A stretch of 64,000 nucleotides of DNA from CADCTM01 sp049671305. GTDB lineage: Bacteria > Cyanobacteriota > Cyanobacteriia > Cyanobacteriales > Coleofasciculaceae. The DNA lies in contig JBATUR010000013.1 of assembly GCA_049671305.1 (NCBI GenBank), positions 1 through 64,000 on the forward strand, written 5' to 3'. The number at the start of each line of letters is the position of its first letter. Positions within the stretch are counted from its first letter, which is position 1. The notes below the pieces were generated by a model. It did no database searches. It had not been told where the DNA came from and worked only from the letters and a program-made list of their open reading frames with translations. The position numbers and the translations under genes were made by a program. Below, one piece after another: positions 1 to 8,770 of this stretch.

Positions 1-18
1 TAATAAAATTCTGTCGTT

Positions 19-41
19 GAGACGTTCCGTCGGAACGTCTC
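19..41. repeat. 23-bp perfect palindrome
   Basis: Two 11-base arms, GAGACGTTCCG and CGGAACGTCTC, flank a single T. No T-run follows, so it looks like a small dispersed palindrome rather than a terminator. There is no second copy in this window. Confidence 0.6.
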
Positions 42-179
42 CTCTGCTAATTATTCCCGTTTTTAGTAGCAGAACTACGCTGATGTGGCATTGATTTACT
101 GGATATGTTTAGGCTGGTCAGATATTAATAAAAAAACGCCCTTTTGAGGCGCTTGAATTTGCTATTATTGAGCAATATT

Positions 180-464
180 TTATAAGTTTAGAGTCGATTT
201 TGAAGCAATTAATCCAATCAGCACTAGTAAACCCAGTGTCTGACGGAAGTAGTTAACGCCTTCAAATAACTCTAGCCATGCCCAAGTAAATAAGGAACCA
301 AAGGCGATCGCTTCTATTCCTAGATGAATGTTGCCGTTTTTAATAATTAAACTTAGTATGGTTGCTGTAAGTCCAACTATAAGCGGCAAATTTGGCGGTT
401 GAGCAATAACGATGTTGCCCTCGTTGTCTCGAAAGGTTTTGTCAAATAAGCTATTTGTTTCCAT
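180..464 (-). CDS. Small membrane protein, unknown function
   Basis: A 94-residue protein with a hydrophilic N-terminus (about 1-25) and two to three hydrophobic segments (about 26-42, 50-65 and 75-90), so probably an inner- or thylakoid-membrane protein. I recognise no catalytic motif. The composition is typical of short conserved cyanobacterial membrane proteins. A HIP1 octamer lies inside the gene, as is usual for resident genes here. It has no same-strand partner nearby and its function cannot be inferred from context. Confidence 0.6.
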   Translation of the reverse strand: METNSLFDKTFRDNEGNIVIAQPPNLPLIVGLTATILSLIIKNGNIHLGIEAIAFGSLFTWAWLELFEGVNYFRQTLGLLVLIGLIASKSTLNL

Positions 465-672
465 AATTTTAAGTGTATTAAGTACGGTTTACTCAATCCT
501 CATTCGTTGGTAGTAAGTCTATTGCTTATTGAGGAAACAGATGCTGTATAGGGTATGGGGTACAGACTGTACGCTTCTACAAATGATGCTTTAATGAGCA
601 ATTTGCGTCAGTCCTAAGCGATAATAAATTCTTCACTACTAATAAAGGTTGGGAAGTTATTAAGGGGTGCAT

Positions 673-808
673 CTACTTATGGTATTGCTGAATAACGGTA
701 TGATTTTCGGCAGATCCCCGACTAATGATTCAAACTCATCCAGTAACAATTAGGTTTCACCAAAGAAGTCGGGGATTTAGGTTGTCTTTTCAGCAACGCC
801 CTACTTGT
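673..808. mobile_element. MITE-like element, copy 1, with 8-bp target duplication
   Basis: The 120-bp element (681-800) begins GGTATTGCTGAA and ends TTCAGCAACGCC, which are imperfect terminal inverted repeats. It is flanked by CTACTTAT (673-680) and CTACTTGT (801-808), an 8-bp duplication with one mismatch. An inner inverted repeat, ATCCCCGACT (714-723) and AGTCGGGGAT (767-776), matches the layout of the copy at 21617-21752. It has no coding capacity, so it would have moved by a transposase acting in trans. Confidence 0.65.
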
Positions 809-876
809 TTGCTTATCCACGGTGATGATTGTGGAGGGAGTAAAGACTATGAAAGTCAAGAGCTTGCCTGGTGACC

Positions 877-999
877 TTGATTATTTTGGGAAAGTTTGTT
901 ATCTTATTTTTAGTCAGCGTGTTGGTATTTCTACCAGTCGCCGAAGAAGCTTTTGCACCTAGAAAACTGAATAATTCAATAGTTTTTCAGCGATTGTAA
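877..999 (+). pseudogene. Remnant of an exported protein (signal-peptide fragment)
   Basis: A 40-codon reading frame from TTG to TAA encodes a strongly hydrophobic stretch followed by PVAEEAFA, which resembles a signal peptide with an Ala-x-Ala cleavage site. About a dozen residues follow before the stop. An ATG at 849 lies upstream in another frame, so one frameshift may separate a true start from this fragment. It sits directly before the CRISPR leader. The mature protein is missing, so I read it as a broken gene; a tiny exported peptide is the alternative. Confidence 0.25.
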
Positions 1000-1193
1000 G
1001 GAATTGTTTCAATTTCCGACGGTGTTTCAAAATCGCTGAAACCCTCATTCTGTCGTTGTGAGCTTCGGTCGCCCTCTCTGTAAGCGTTTCAGGCGTTTTT
1101 TGTCTGAAGTTTTGCTGATTTTGATCGTCAAAATAGGTGAGCTTCGGAAATGGGCTCTAGAAGCTATACAGGGCATGGGTTTCAAATCGAGGG
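1000..1193 (+). promoter_or_regulatory. CRISPR leader
   Basis: The non-coding segment directly before the first repeat carries GTGAGCTTCGGAAATGGG and CTATACAGGG, the kind of conserved block seen next to the first repeat of cyanobacterial arrays. The repeats end in ATTGAAAC, which would form the 5' handle of crRNAs transcribed left to right, so this side is the expected leader and promoter end. Confidence 0.65.
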
Positions 1194-2338
1194 GTTACAA
1201 CTGACTATTCCCCGCAAGGGGATTGAAACAAACTATTGGTATTCAAGGAAATGCTGGTGTTGGTGTTACAACTGACTATTCCCCGCAAGGGGATTGAAAC
1301 TAAAGGTTTGTTTTCTTGTTCTAAGAATTCATTAAGAATGTTACAACTGACTATTCCCCGCAAGGGGATTGAAACGCAGAGTCTGCTGCACTAATTTCAT
1401 CTTCTAGCATACAGTTACAACTGACTATTCCCCGCAAGGGGATTGAAACCACAAGATAAATTGAATGAACTTTCAAAAGATTCTGGGAAGTTACAACTGA
1501 CTATTCCCCGCAAGGGGATTGAAACACTTTTACTCGTTTTTTTGTTTTTGGATTAATAATAATTTGTTACAACTGACTATTCCCCGCAAGGGGATTGAAA
1601 CTCTGTACACTCTTCAGTCTTCCCACCTACTCTCAGAAGTTACAACTGACTATTCCCCGCAAGGGGATTGAAACGAAAAGTATCTTTTAATTTATAGCCG
1701 ACTTCCGTAATTTCTAGTTACAACTGACTATTCCCCGCAAGGGGATTGAAACTTACTAAAGGTGGAGTAGGAAAACGAACTGCAAAAATAAGGTTACAAC
1801 TGACTATTCCCCGCAAGGGGATTGAAACTCACTAACCAGATTAAGTTGTTTAGCTTCTTTAGCGTTACAACTGACTATTCCCCGCAAGGGGATTGAAACT
1901 TTTCTAATACTGTCTCTACTGCATTAGTTCTAAAAGTTACAACTGACTATTCCCCGCAAGGGGATTGAAACTTTTTAGTGTTTAGTTTACTATTTACTTT
2001 TATAAGTAAGTTACAACTGACTATTCCCCGCAAGGGGATTGAAACTCACCCAAATTAGTTTACAATTCTTTTCTATCTTTTCTGTTACAACTGACTATTC
2101 CCCGCAAGGGGATTGAAACTAACTAGTGTTCCATGAATACTCTGCATATTCTGTAGTTACAACTGACTATTCCCCGCAAGGGGATTGAAACTGTGCTATT
2201 TCCTTACGACGGTTTAAAATCTTGTCAGTTACAACTGACTATTCCCCGCAAGGGGATTGAAACAGGTTAGGAGCAATTGTATGCCCCTGAACTACGAGAC
2301 AAGTTACAACTGACTATTCCCCGCAAGGGGATTGAAAC
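1194..2338 (+). CRISPR. CRISPR array: 16 identical 36-bp repeats, 15 spacers
   Basis: Repeats start at 1194, 1265, 1340, 1414, 1490, 1566, 1639, 1717, 1793, 1864, 1936, 2010, 2084, 2156, 2228 and 2303. Each is 36 bp, opens GTTACAACTGACTATT, has a CCCC-GCAA-GGGG hairpin core and closes GATTGAAAC. Spacers run 35-42 nt and all differ. I found no mismatch in any repeat, including the last. The ATTGAAAC end fits subtypes I-D, I-B or III by family knowledge, but the subtype is not proven because no cas gene lies in the window. The array ends 15 bp from the stop of the cyclase gene at 2354. Confidence 0.97.
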
Positions 2339-2353
2339 ACCTATCAAATACCT

Positions 2354-3859
2354 TCAAACTTGATGCTCCGAAGACTTAGCAAGATCCAATACCTTAACTT
2401 CTTTAAGTAGATAAGGAGTCATCTCACCCTTACCTTTAACTTGAAGAGGCGGCAACTTCTCAAAATGATACTGCTCCTTCAATCGTTGATAAGTAGCAAC
2501 AGTAACTTGAATATAACCAGGCTTACCAAGAGACTCCATACGAGAAGCCATATTTACCGTATCGCCCCATAAATCATAGCTAAACTTCTTGATACCAATA
2601 ACCCCAGCCACAACGGGACCACTATTAATACCTATTCTAATTTTAAAAGCTTGATTAGTCTCAGCATTATAATCTGCGATCGCCTTTTGCATATCCAAAG
2701 CCATTTGAGCAATTGCTTGGGCATGATCTTCTCGCGGTGTTGGCAACCCAGCAACAACCATATAAGCATCACCAATTGTCTTAATTTTTTCCACCTTATG
2801 TTGTTCAGCAAGTTTATCAAACTTCGAGAAAATTGCATTAAGAATTTCCACCAATTTAGTTGGAGAAGTTTGAGCCGAAAACTTGGTAAAATCAACCAAA
2901 TCGACAAACATTACCGTTACCTCATCAAAACTATCAGCAATAGTACGTTGACCTTTTTTGAGGCGTTCAGCAATCACTTGTGGTAAAGTATTAATCAACA
3001 ACAACTCTGACTGTTTACGGGCATGACGTAATGCCGATTCTGTATGTCTTCTGTCAGTAATATCAGCAACAGTGCCTTCATAATAGAGCAAAACATCTTC
3101 AGCATCTCTAACAGTGCGTATATTTTCAGAAATCCAAATTCTGCTACCATCTTGACGATAAACTTGAGACTCAGCATTTGAGACAATATCATAGCGTTGC
3201 AAAAGAGTATTTAAATCTTCGCGCATTGCTGATTCTACATAAAGTTGTTGAATAATATTCGTCACCTTAGTCATCAATTCTTCAGGAGAATCATAGCCTA
3301 AAATCCTTGCCAAAGCTGGATTTGCTGTAATATATCTTCCTTCAGTAGTAATTTGAAAAATCCCCTCAGTCGCGTTTTCAAAAATACTCCGATATTTCTC
3401 TTCTGCTAATTGTTTATCCTTAATTTCCTGTTGTAGTTGTAAGTTTTTTTCTTCTAACTTTTTTTGCAAATTTCTAATAGTTAAATGCGTCGTAACTCTA
3501 GCTTTGATTTCTTCTTGCTGCACAGGTTTTGTAACATAATCCACAGCACCAAGGCTAAACCCTTTCACCTTATCCACAGTATCAGATAAAGCCGTCATAA
3601 AAATAACCGGAATATCCTGAGTAGAAGGATTTGCTTTCAAGCGGCGGCAAGTTTCAAAACCATCAATTCCTGGCATCATTACATCCAACAAAATCAAGTC
3701 AGGATGACCATAATTTACTTTTTCAATAGCACTTTCACCATCTTGAGCCACCAAAACTTTAAAACCAGAATCACTTAAAAAATCGAAGAGTACTCCCAAA
3801 TTAGTCGGTTTATCATCAACTATGACAATCACACCTTTGTTTATTGTTTCCTCAATCAT
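2354..3859 (-). CDS. Receiver-PAS-adenylate cyclase
   Basis: A 501-residue cytoplasmic signalling protein. Residues 10-125 are a receiver with phospho-acceptor D59 (LILLD) and K111. A PAS domain follows at about 152-270, then a class III nucleotide cyclase at about 310-490. The cyclase has both metal-binding Asp (D320, D364), the transition-state pair N436/R440, and K360 plus D429 at the purine-selecting positions. That K/D pair predicts ATP as substrate, so the product should be cAMP. It is the last of four minus-strand signalling genes and is probably phosphorylated by one of the hybrid kinases encoded upstream. The receiver is closely similar to that of the neighbouring GGDEF protein, suggesting that one was copied from the other. 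Confidence 0.9.
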   Translation of the reverse strand: MIEETINKGVIVIVDDKPTNLGVLFDFLSDSGFKVLVAQDGESAIEKVNYGHPDLILLDVMMPGIDGFETCRRLKANPSTQDIPVIFMTALSDTVDKVKGFSLGAVDYVTKPVQQEEIKARVTTHLTIRNLQKKLEEKNLQLQQEIKDKQLAEEKYRSIFENATEGIFQITTEGRYITANPALARILGYDSPEELMTKVTNIIQQLYVESAMREDLNTLLQRYDIVSNAESQVYRQDGSRIWISENIRTVRDAEDVLLYYEGTVADITDRRHTESALRHARKQSELLLINTLPQVIAERLKKGQRTIADSFDEVTVMFVDLVDFTKFSAQTSPTKLVEILNAIFSKFDKLAEQHKVEKIKTIGDAYMVVAGLPTPREDHAQAIAQMALDMQKAIADYNAETNQAFKIRIGINSGPVVAGVIGIKKFSYDLWGDTVNMASRMESLGKPGYIQVTVATYQRLKEQYHFEKLPPLQVKGKGEMTPYLLKEVKVLDLAKSSEHQV

Positions 3860-4127
3860 TTTACTTGGGGTTTATTTACAGCTAAATGAATAATAACCAA
3901 TGCTTTTATCTATTTTGATTAACTACTTTATCACTAATATTTTAGTTTAGTTTACTTTTTGATGACTAACTTAAAACTTTAATTCCTCAAAGATCTTATC
4001 AGTGAAAACAGGTATACTCTGGCAGCCGTACAACTAGTAATTAACTCAACTTGTTATTGCAACACCGTTAAAAAAAGAGATCAACAGTAGACTTTTTCCA
4101 TTAAAGCATCCTGCCTAAAGCAAAAAA

Positions 4128-5165
4128 TTATCTAACGCAAACACCCCAGTTTCCGGCGGCAGTCACACCGAGAAAAACGGCACGGTTGCGTCCCAATTGT
4201 TTTGCCTGGTACAAAGCTTGATCTGCAGCCGTAATTAGGGCTTCTGGACGACTTTGGTGGCTTGGAATTGTGCAGGAAACTCCAATACTGAGAGTGACAT
4301 ACTGGCTAATGGTTGATTCAGGATGATTCACTGCCAAAGCTGCGATTGTTTGTTGAATTTTTTGAGCAACAATTAGTGCACCTTCAGCATGAGTATTAGG
4401 TAAAACTACCACAAATTCTTCTCCTCCATAACGAGCTACCAAATCTGCTGGACGCTTAACAGTATGCTTCATTGCTTTAGCAACCTGCTGCAAACATTCA
4501 TCACCTGCTTGATGCCCTTTGCTATCGTTGTAGCGCTTAAAAAAATCGACATCACACATTAATAAAGATAAAGGTAAACGTTCCCTAACTAAAATCTGCC
4601 AAACTTTAGTTAAATATTCATCAAAGCGACGACGGTTAGCAACCTGAGTTAAACCATCTAAGGTTGCCAAACGTTTCAACTCTTCATTAGCATTTTGTAG
4701 GGCAGCTTCTGCATGACGGCGTTGCATAATTTCTTGTTGCAGTTGCCAATTTTGTTGCTGAAGGCTACGTTGTAACTTTTGAATTGTTAGGTGAGTTTTA
4801 ACACGAGTCAGCACAATTTCTTGTTGAGTTGGCTTAGTAATATAGTCTACAGCACCCAATTCAAAACCTTTAACAACTACAGAAGTTTGAGCAAGTGCTG
4901 TCATAAAAATTACCGGGATTTCTTGAGTTGCAGGATTTGCTTTCAAGCGGCGGCAAGTTTCAAAGCCGTCAATTCCTGGCATAATGATGTCTAGTAAAAT
5001 TACATCGGGGCTAATTTCTGCAGCTTTTAAAATGGCACTTTCACCATCTTGAGTAATCAAAACTCTAAACCCAGCATTCATTAAAAACTCAAACAATACC
5101 TGTAGACTGGTGGGGCTGTCATCAACAATGAGAATAGTTGGTTGCCAAGATAGTTGGATGCTCAT
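4128..5165 (-). CDS. Receiver-GGDEF response regulator (diguanylate cyclase)
   Basis: A 345-residue protein. Residues 10-125 are a receiver with D59 and K111, followed by a coiled linker and a GGDEF domain at about 165-335. The active-site signature GGEEF (247-251) is intact, and an inhibitory RxxD site (RPAD, 238-241) lies five residues before it. Active c-di-GMP synthesis with product inhibition is therefore expected. The start ATG overlaps the stop of the upstream hybrid kinase in an ATGA arrangement (5162-5165), which implies translational coupling and makes that kinase the likely phosphodonor. No EAL or HD-GYP phosphodiesterase domain is present. Confidence 0.93.
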   Translation of the reverse strand: MSIQLSWQPTILIVDDSPTSLQVLFEFLMNAGFRVLITQDGESAILKAAEISPDVILLDIIMPGIDGFETCRRLKANPATQEIPVIFMTALAQTSVVVKGFELGAVDYITKPTQQEIVLTRVKTHLTIQKLQRSLQQQNWQLQQEIMQRRHAEAALQNANEELKRLATLDGLTQVANRRRFDEYLTKVWQILVRERLPLSLLMCDVDFFKRYNDSKGHQAGDECLQQVAKAMKHTVKRPADLVARYGGEEFVVVLPNTHAEGALIVAQKIQQTIAALAVNHPESTISQYVTLSIGVSCTIPSHQSRPEALITAADQALYQAKQLGRNRAVFLGVTAAGNWGVCVR

Positions 5166-8100
5166 TGATTCCCCGCCATATATTTTCTAACAAATCCTAA
5201 TATTTGTTTTTCTTGAAAACCTTTGGCTAATTGCTCTAATTGTTGAGCAAATGGCACAAATTGCTGATCCAACTCTTCAATTTTTTTTGCTTGTTCTTGA
5301 ATGCCTTTGATATCACCAATCATTGCCAATTCATACAATGTAGTTATTGCTTCTGTTGGTGGTGCAATTACTATTGTTGTCTCGGAGGAGTTGGGGGTGA
5401 TACCAACTGGTAATACTTGTATTTCGTTTTTATGTTGGCTCGATACTGCATTAGAATGCTCACTTTGTAGCGTGGTTGGTGATGAAGATATCAAAGATGG
5501 ATTAGTTTGATAAACCCATTCCAATCCTAAATAACGGCGCAGTTGTTCTAAAAGTTGCTCGATTTGCACGGGCTTAGAAATAAAACCATTACAACCGGCA
5601 GCTAAGGATTTTTCTTGGTCATAATCAAAAGCACTAGCAGATGTGGCAATAATGACAATATTTTGCAAATTTGATATTTGTCGCAGCTTTCTCGCGGCTT
5701 CAAATCCGTCCATTCCGGGCATTACCATATCAAGTAAAATCAGGTCTGGTTGAGTTTGAATTGCTTGATTAATACAATCTTGTCCATCAGTTGCTTGGAC
5801 AATTTCAAAGCCCAAAGGTGAAAGCAAATCAACCAAAACTGATCGATTTTCCCAGCGGTCATCTACAACTAGAACTTTGTAAGTTTTCTCTTTTAAACTA
5901 ATAATATGACCAGGGTCAAATTTAGTTACTTCAATATTTTCGGTAACTGCAGGTAAATCTAAATCTAACCAAAAAACACTACCTTGACCTAGGGTACTAC
6001 CAACTTTGATTTCACTGCCCATAAGCTGGGCTAATTTTTGACTAATTGCCAAACCTAAACCTGTGCCTTCACTGCGGCGTTGGTAGTCGCCTATTTGATG
6101 AAATGGTAAAAAGATATCCGCTAGTTGTTCTTGTGCCATGCCAATTCCAGTATCTTCAACAATGAAGCGCATTTTGGGCGAAGGAATAGGAGATAAAGTA
6201 GATCCGACTGTGATTTGCTCTTGATGTTCCCCTATTTGCTCAGAGTTTAGATAGCCCACTTGAAAGGTGACGCCACCAATATCAGTAAATTTAACAGCAT
6301 TTCCTAAGAGATTAATTAATACTTGTCTTAAGCGTTTTTCATCACCTTTGACGGTGTTGGGAAGTGGTGATAGAAGTTGATAGCGAAAGGCAATACTTTT
6401 TTGCTCGGCACGAATTCGCACCATTTCGATAATACTTTGTAGAAAATAAGGAAGCTGAAAATCACTGAGATACAGTTCCATTTTTCGAGCTTCAATTTTG
6501 GATAGATCTAAAATATCATTGAGCAGCGTCAACAGATGTTCACCACATTGTTGAATAATACCAACTTGTTCTTGTTGTTTGGCACCAAGACTGGTTTCTT
6601 TTTTGAGGATTTGAGCATAGCCTAGAACGCCATTTAAGGGGGTGCGTAGTTCGTGGCTCATGTTTGCCAAAAATTCGGTTTTGGCTCGGTTAGCGATTAC
6701 AGCGGCATCTTTGGCTTGCTTTAGTGCCTTCTCGGTTTGTTTGCGATCGCTAATATCCCGAAAAATACCTTGAACAATGCGTTTATCCTGAACATCAACC
6801 ACAGTAGCACTAACTTCCATCGGTACTAATGTGCCATCTTTGTGCCGCAATTCCAATTCAGTTTTAAACACACCGCAAGACTCAACGTACTGTTTAAAAA
6901 TCTCACTATATTGTTCTAATTTTTCTTGTGGTTGAACTTCGGTTTGATGCAATCCCACAATTTCAGACCGGGCATATCCGAGCATTTTTTCCGCCATACG
7001 ATTGGCGTCTAAAATAATCTCAGTCTGGGCATCTACTACAATAATGGCATCACCGGCTAATTCAATTAAAGTACGGTATTTCTCTTCAGTTTCTCGCAGT
7101 ACTGCTTCTGAACGTTTGCGCTCGGTAATGTCTCGATTGTACCAAATTCTGCCGTAATAACTGCCATTTGGTGACAAGACTGGAGCAGAATAAAATTCAA
7201 AAATTCGCCCATCTCTAAAAATAAATTCGTCATAACTAGTTTCGGTAGGATGAGCGTAAAGATGCTGAATTTTTTCACAAAATTCTTGGGGATACTGCAG
7301 TTGATATTGTAGCCACTTTAAAACTCGCTGTTCATCACTTGTTTGAATTAACGATTTAGGAATATTCCACAACTCACAAAAACGCTGGTTATAGGAGGTG
7401 ACGCGATGATTTTCGTCAAGGACTAAAATACCGTCAATGGCAGCTTCTTGTTGCGCTTTTAGCATGGCATTACTGCGGAATAAATCTTCTTGGGCTAAAT
7501 ATCGCTCAATCGCAATGCGGGCAAGCTGAGTCGCTTTGGCGGTGATTTCTTGCTCATATCGATTAGGGGTATGAGGTTCACTGTAATACAAAGCAAACGT
7601 TCCTAACACCTTCCCCACGGTGGAGAAAATCGGCACAGACCAACAAGCTGCCAGTTGATGAGATAATGCTAATTCTCGCCAGTCTAACCACAAGGGATGA
7701 GTGGCAATATCACTAACAACAACCGATTCTCGCCAATACGCCGCCGTCCCACAACTAGCTGTATAAGGACCAATTGTCATACCATCAATTGCTTGATTAT
7801 AGGCATCTGGCAGGCTCGGAGCGGCACAAAAATGTAACTTTGTGCCGTTTTTGTCCAAAAGCAGAAAAGAACACTGCATTTGAGGACATTGTTTTTCAAT
7901 TAATAGCGCTAATTTGCTAAGAATGTTGACCAGTTTTTCTCCCTTGGCAATCATTTCTAGTAGCTGATTTTGCCCTTTCATCAAAGCTTTGGCTTGCTTA
8001 CCTTCGCTCAAGTCTCGCCCTTCAAATAGTAGTAAGACGATGTTACCTGCTTTGTCCTGTATGGGTTTGAGAGAAAGATCAATAACTTTTAAAACTTGAT

Positions 8101-8479
8101 TAGCGTCTATAATAGTTACTTCATAAGCAACTAATTCACCTTGGGCGCAAGTAGCAATTGCTTTTTTGAGTTGTTTAGTATCAGAATTCCACCAATTTGC
8201 TTGCCAAAATGGCTGGTTGATAATTTCATCTGATTTTTGTCCGCCCAATTCCAGTATTTTGGAGTTGACTTCTAACAGCGTGCCGTCGGGTTTGAGCAGT
8301 GCCATAAATTGACAAGTATCATCAAAAATAGCGCGAAATTGCACCTCGCTTTGCAATAAGGCTTGCTTATGCTTTCTTGTCTCTTCCCAAATATTTAAAA
8401 GCTGCTGGGGCGAACAATTATTTTTAGCTGGCTTTTTTTGACTTTTAAGCGATCGCCTTTTTGTCTTTTTTTGTCTCAT
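5162..8479 (-). CDS. Hybrid histidine kinase (PAS-GAF-PAS-PAS-HisKA-HATPase-REC)
   Basis: A 1105-residue soluble kinase. The order is a basic N-terminus, PAS (about 45-160), GAF (about 185-330), two PAS domains (about 345-455 and 465-580), HisKA with H609 (NMSHELRTPL), HATPase (about 710-845; DTGIGM and GTGLGL boxes), a receiver (about 868-985; D917, K969) and a conserved C-terminal helical tail (about 1045-1105). I see no membrane segment. The GAF lacks the bilin-type Cys motif found in the neighbouring kinase. The stop overlaps the start of the receiver-GGDEF gene by 4 bp. The core and tail closely resemble those of the 1547-residue kinase upstream, so the two are paralogues. Confidence 0.93.
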   Translation of the reverse strand: MRQKKTKRRSLKSQKKPAKNNCSPQQLLNIWEETRKHKQALLQSEVQFRAIFDDTCQFMALLKPDGTLLEVNSKILELGGQKSDEIINQPFWQANWWNSDTKQLKKAIATCAQGELVAYEVTIIDANQVLKVIDLSLKPIQDKAGNIVLLLFEGRDLSEGKQAKALMKGQNQLLEMIAKGEKLVNILSKLALLIEKQCPQMQCSFLLLDKNGTKLHFCAAPSLPDAYNQAIDGMTIGPYTASCGTAAYWRESVVVSDIATHPLWLDWRELALSHQLAACWSVPIFSTVGKVLGTFALYYSEPHTPNRYEQEITAKATQLARIAIERYLAQEDLFRSNAMLKAQQEAAIDGILVLDENHRVTSYNQRFCELWNIPKSLIQTSDEQRVLKWLQYQLQYPQEFCEKIQHLYAHPTETSYDEFIFRDGRIFEFYSAPVLSPNGSYYGRIWYNRDITERKRSEAVLRETEEKYRTLIELAGDAIIVVDAQTEIILDANRMAEKMLGYARSEIVGLHQTEVQPQEKLEQYSEIFKQYVESCGVFKTELELRHKDGTLVPMEVSATVVDVQDKRIVQGIFRDISDRKQTEKALKQAKDAAVIANRAKTEFLANMSHELRTPLNGVLGYAQILKKETSLGAKQQEQVGIIQQCGEHLLTLLNDILDLSKIEARKMELYLSDFQLPYFLQSIIEMVRIRAEQKSIAFRYQLLSPLPNTVKGDEKRLRQVLINLLGNAVKFTDIGGVTFQVGYLNSEQIGEHQEQITVGSTLSPIPSPKMRFIVEDTGIGMAQEQLADIFLPFHQIGDYQRRSEGTGLGLAISQKLAQLMGSEIKVGSTLGQGSVFWLDLDLPAVTENIEVTKFDPGHIISLKEKTYKVLVVDDRWENRSVLVDLLSPLGFEIVQATDGQDCINQAIQTQPDLILLDMVMPGMDGFEAARKLRQISNLQNIVIIATSASAFDYDQEKSLAAGCNGFISKPVQIEQLLEQLRRYLGLEWVYQTNPSLISSSPTTLQSEHSNAVSSQHKNEIQVLPVGITPNSSETTIVIAPPTEAITTLYELAMIGDIKGIQEQAKKIEELDQQFVPFAQQLEQLAKGFQEKQILGFVRKYMAGNQ

Positions 8480-8770
8480 GAGCTACTTAATTTCATTTTG
8501 TTCTTTCAAGTATTTGAGCGGGTTGCCCTGATTTTTTACCTGGTATAAAATCAAGCAAGACATCAGCTTCTATTTAAGTTTTTTTTATTAGATCATCTAA
8601 TGTTCCAAAAACTTGAGAACTTAGGTAGATGCGACCTTTACTAGTAAACTTTTTAATATAGCAAAACTAAAAATTAATTGCGAGTCATGGTTTTGCCTAA
8701 AATTGGGCTTGGCTTAGATTTTTTGAGAAAGACGCTGATTATTGTGCAGTTTTTGTTAATTTTGCGATCG

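Noticed and set aside
2651..2986. 111-codon plus-strand frame
   Set aside because: It is antisense to the conserved adenylate cyclase domain; the cyclase motifs are intact, so this is a shadow.
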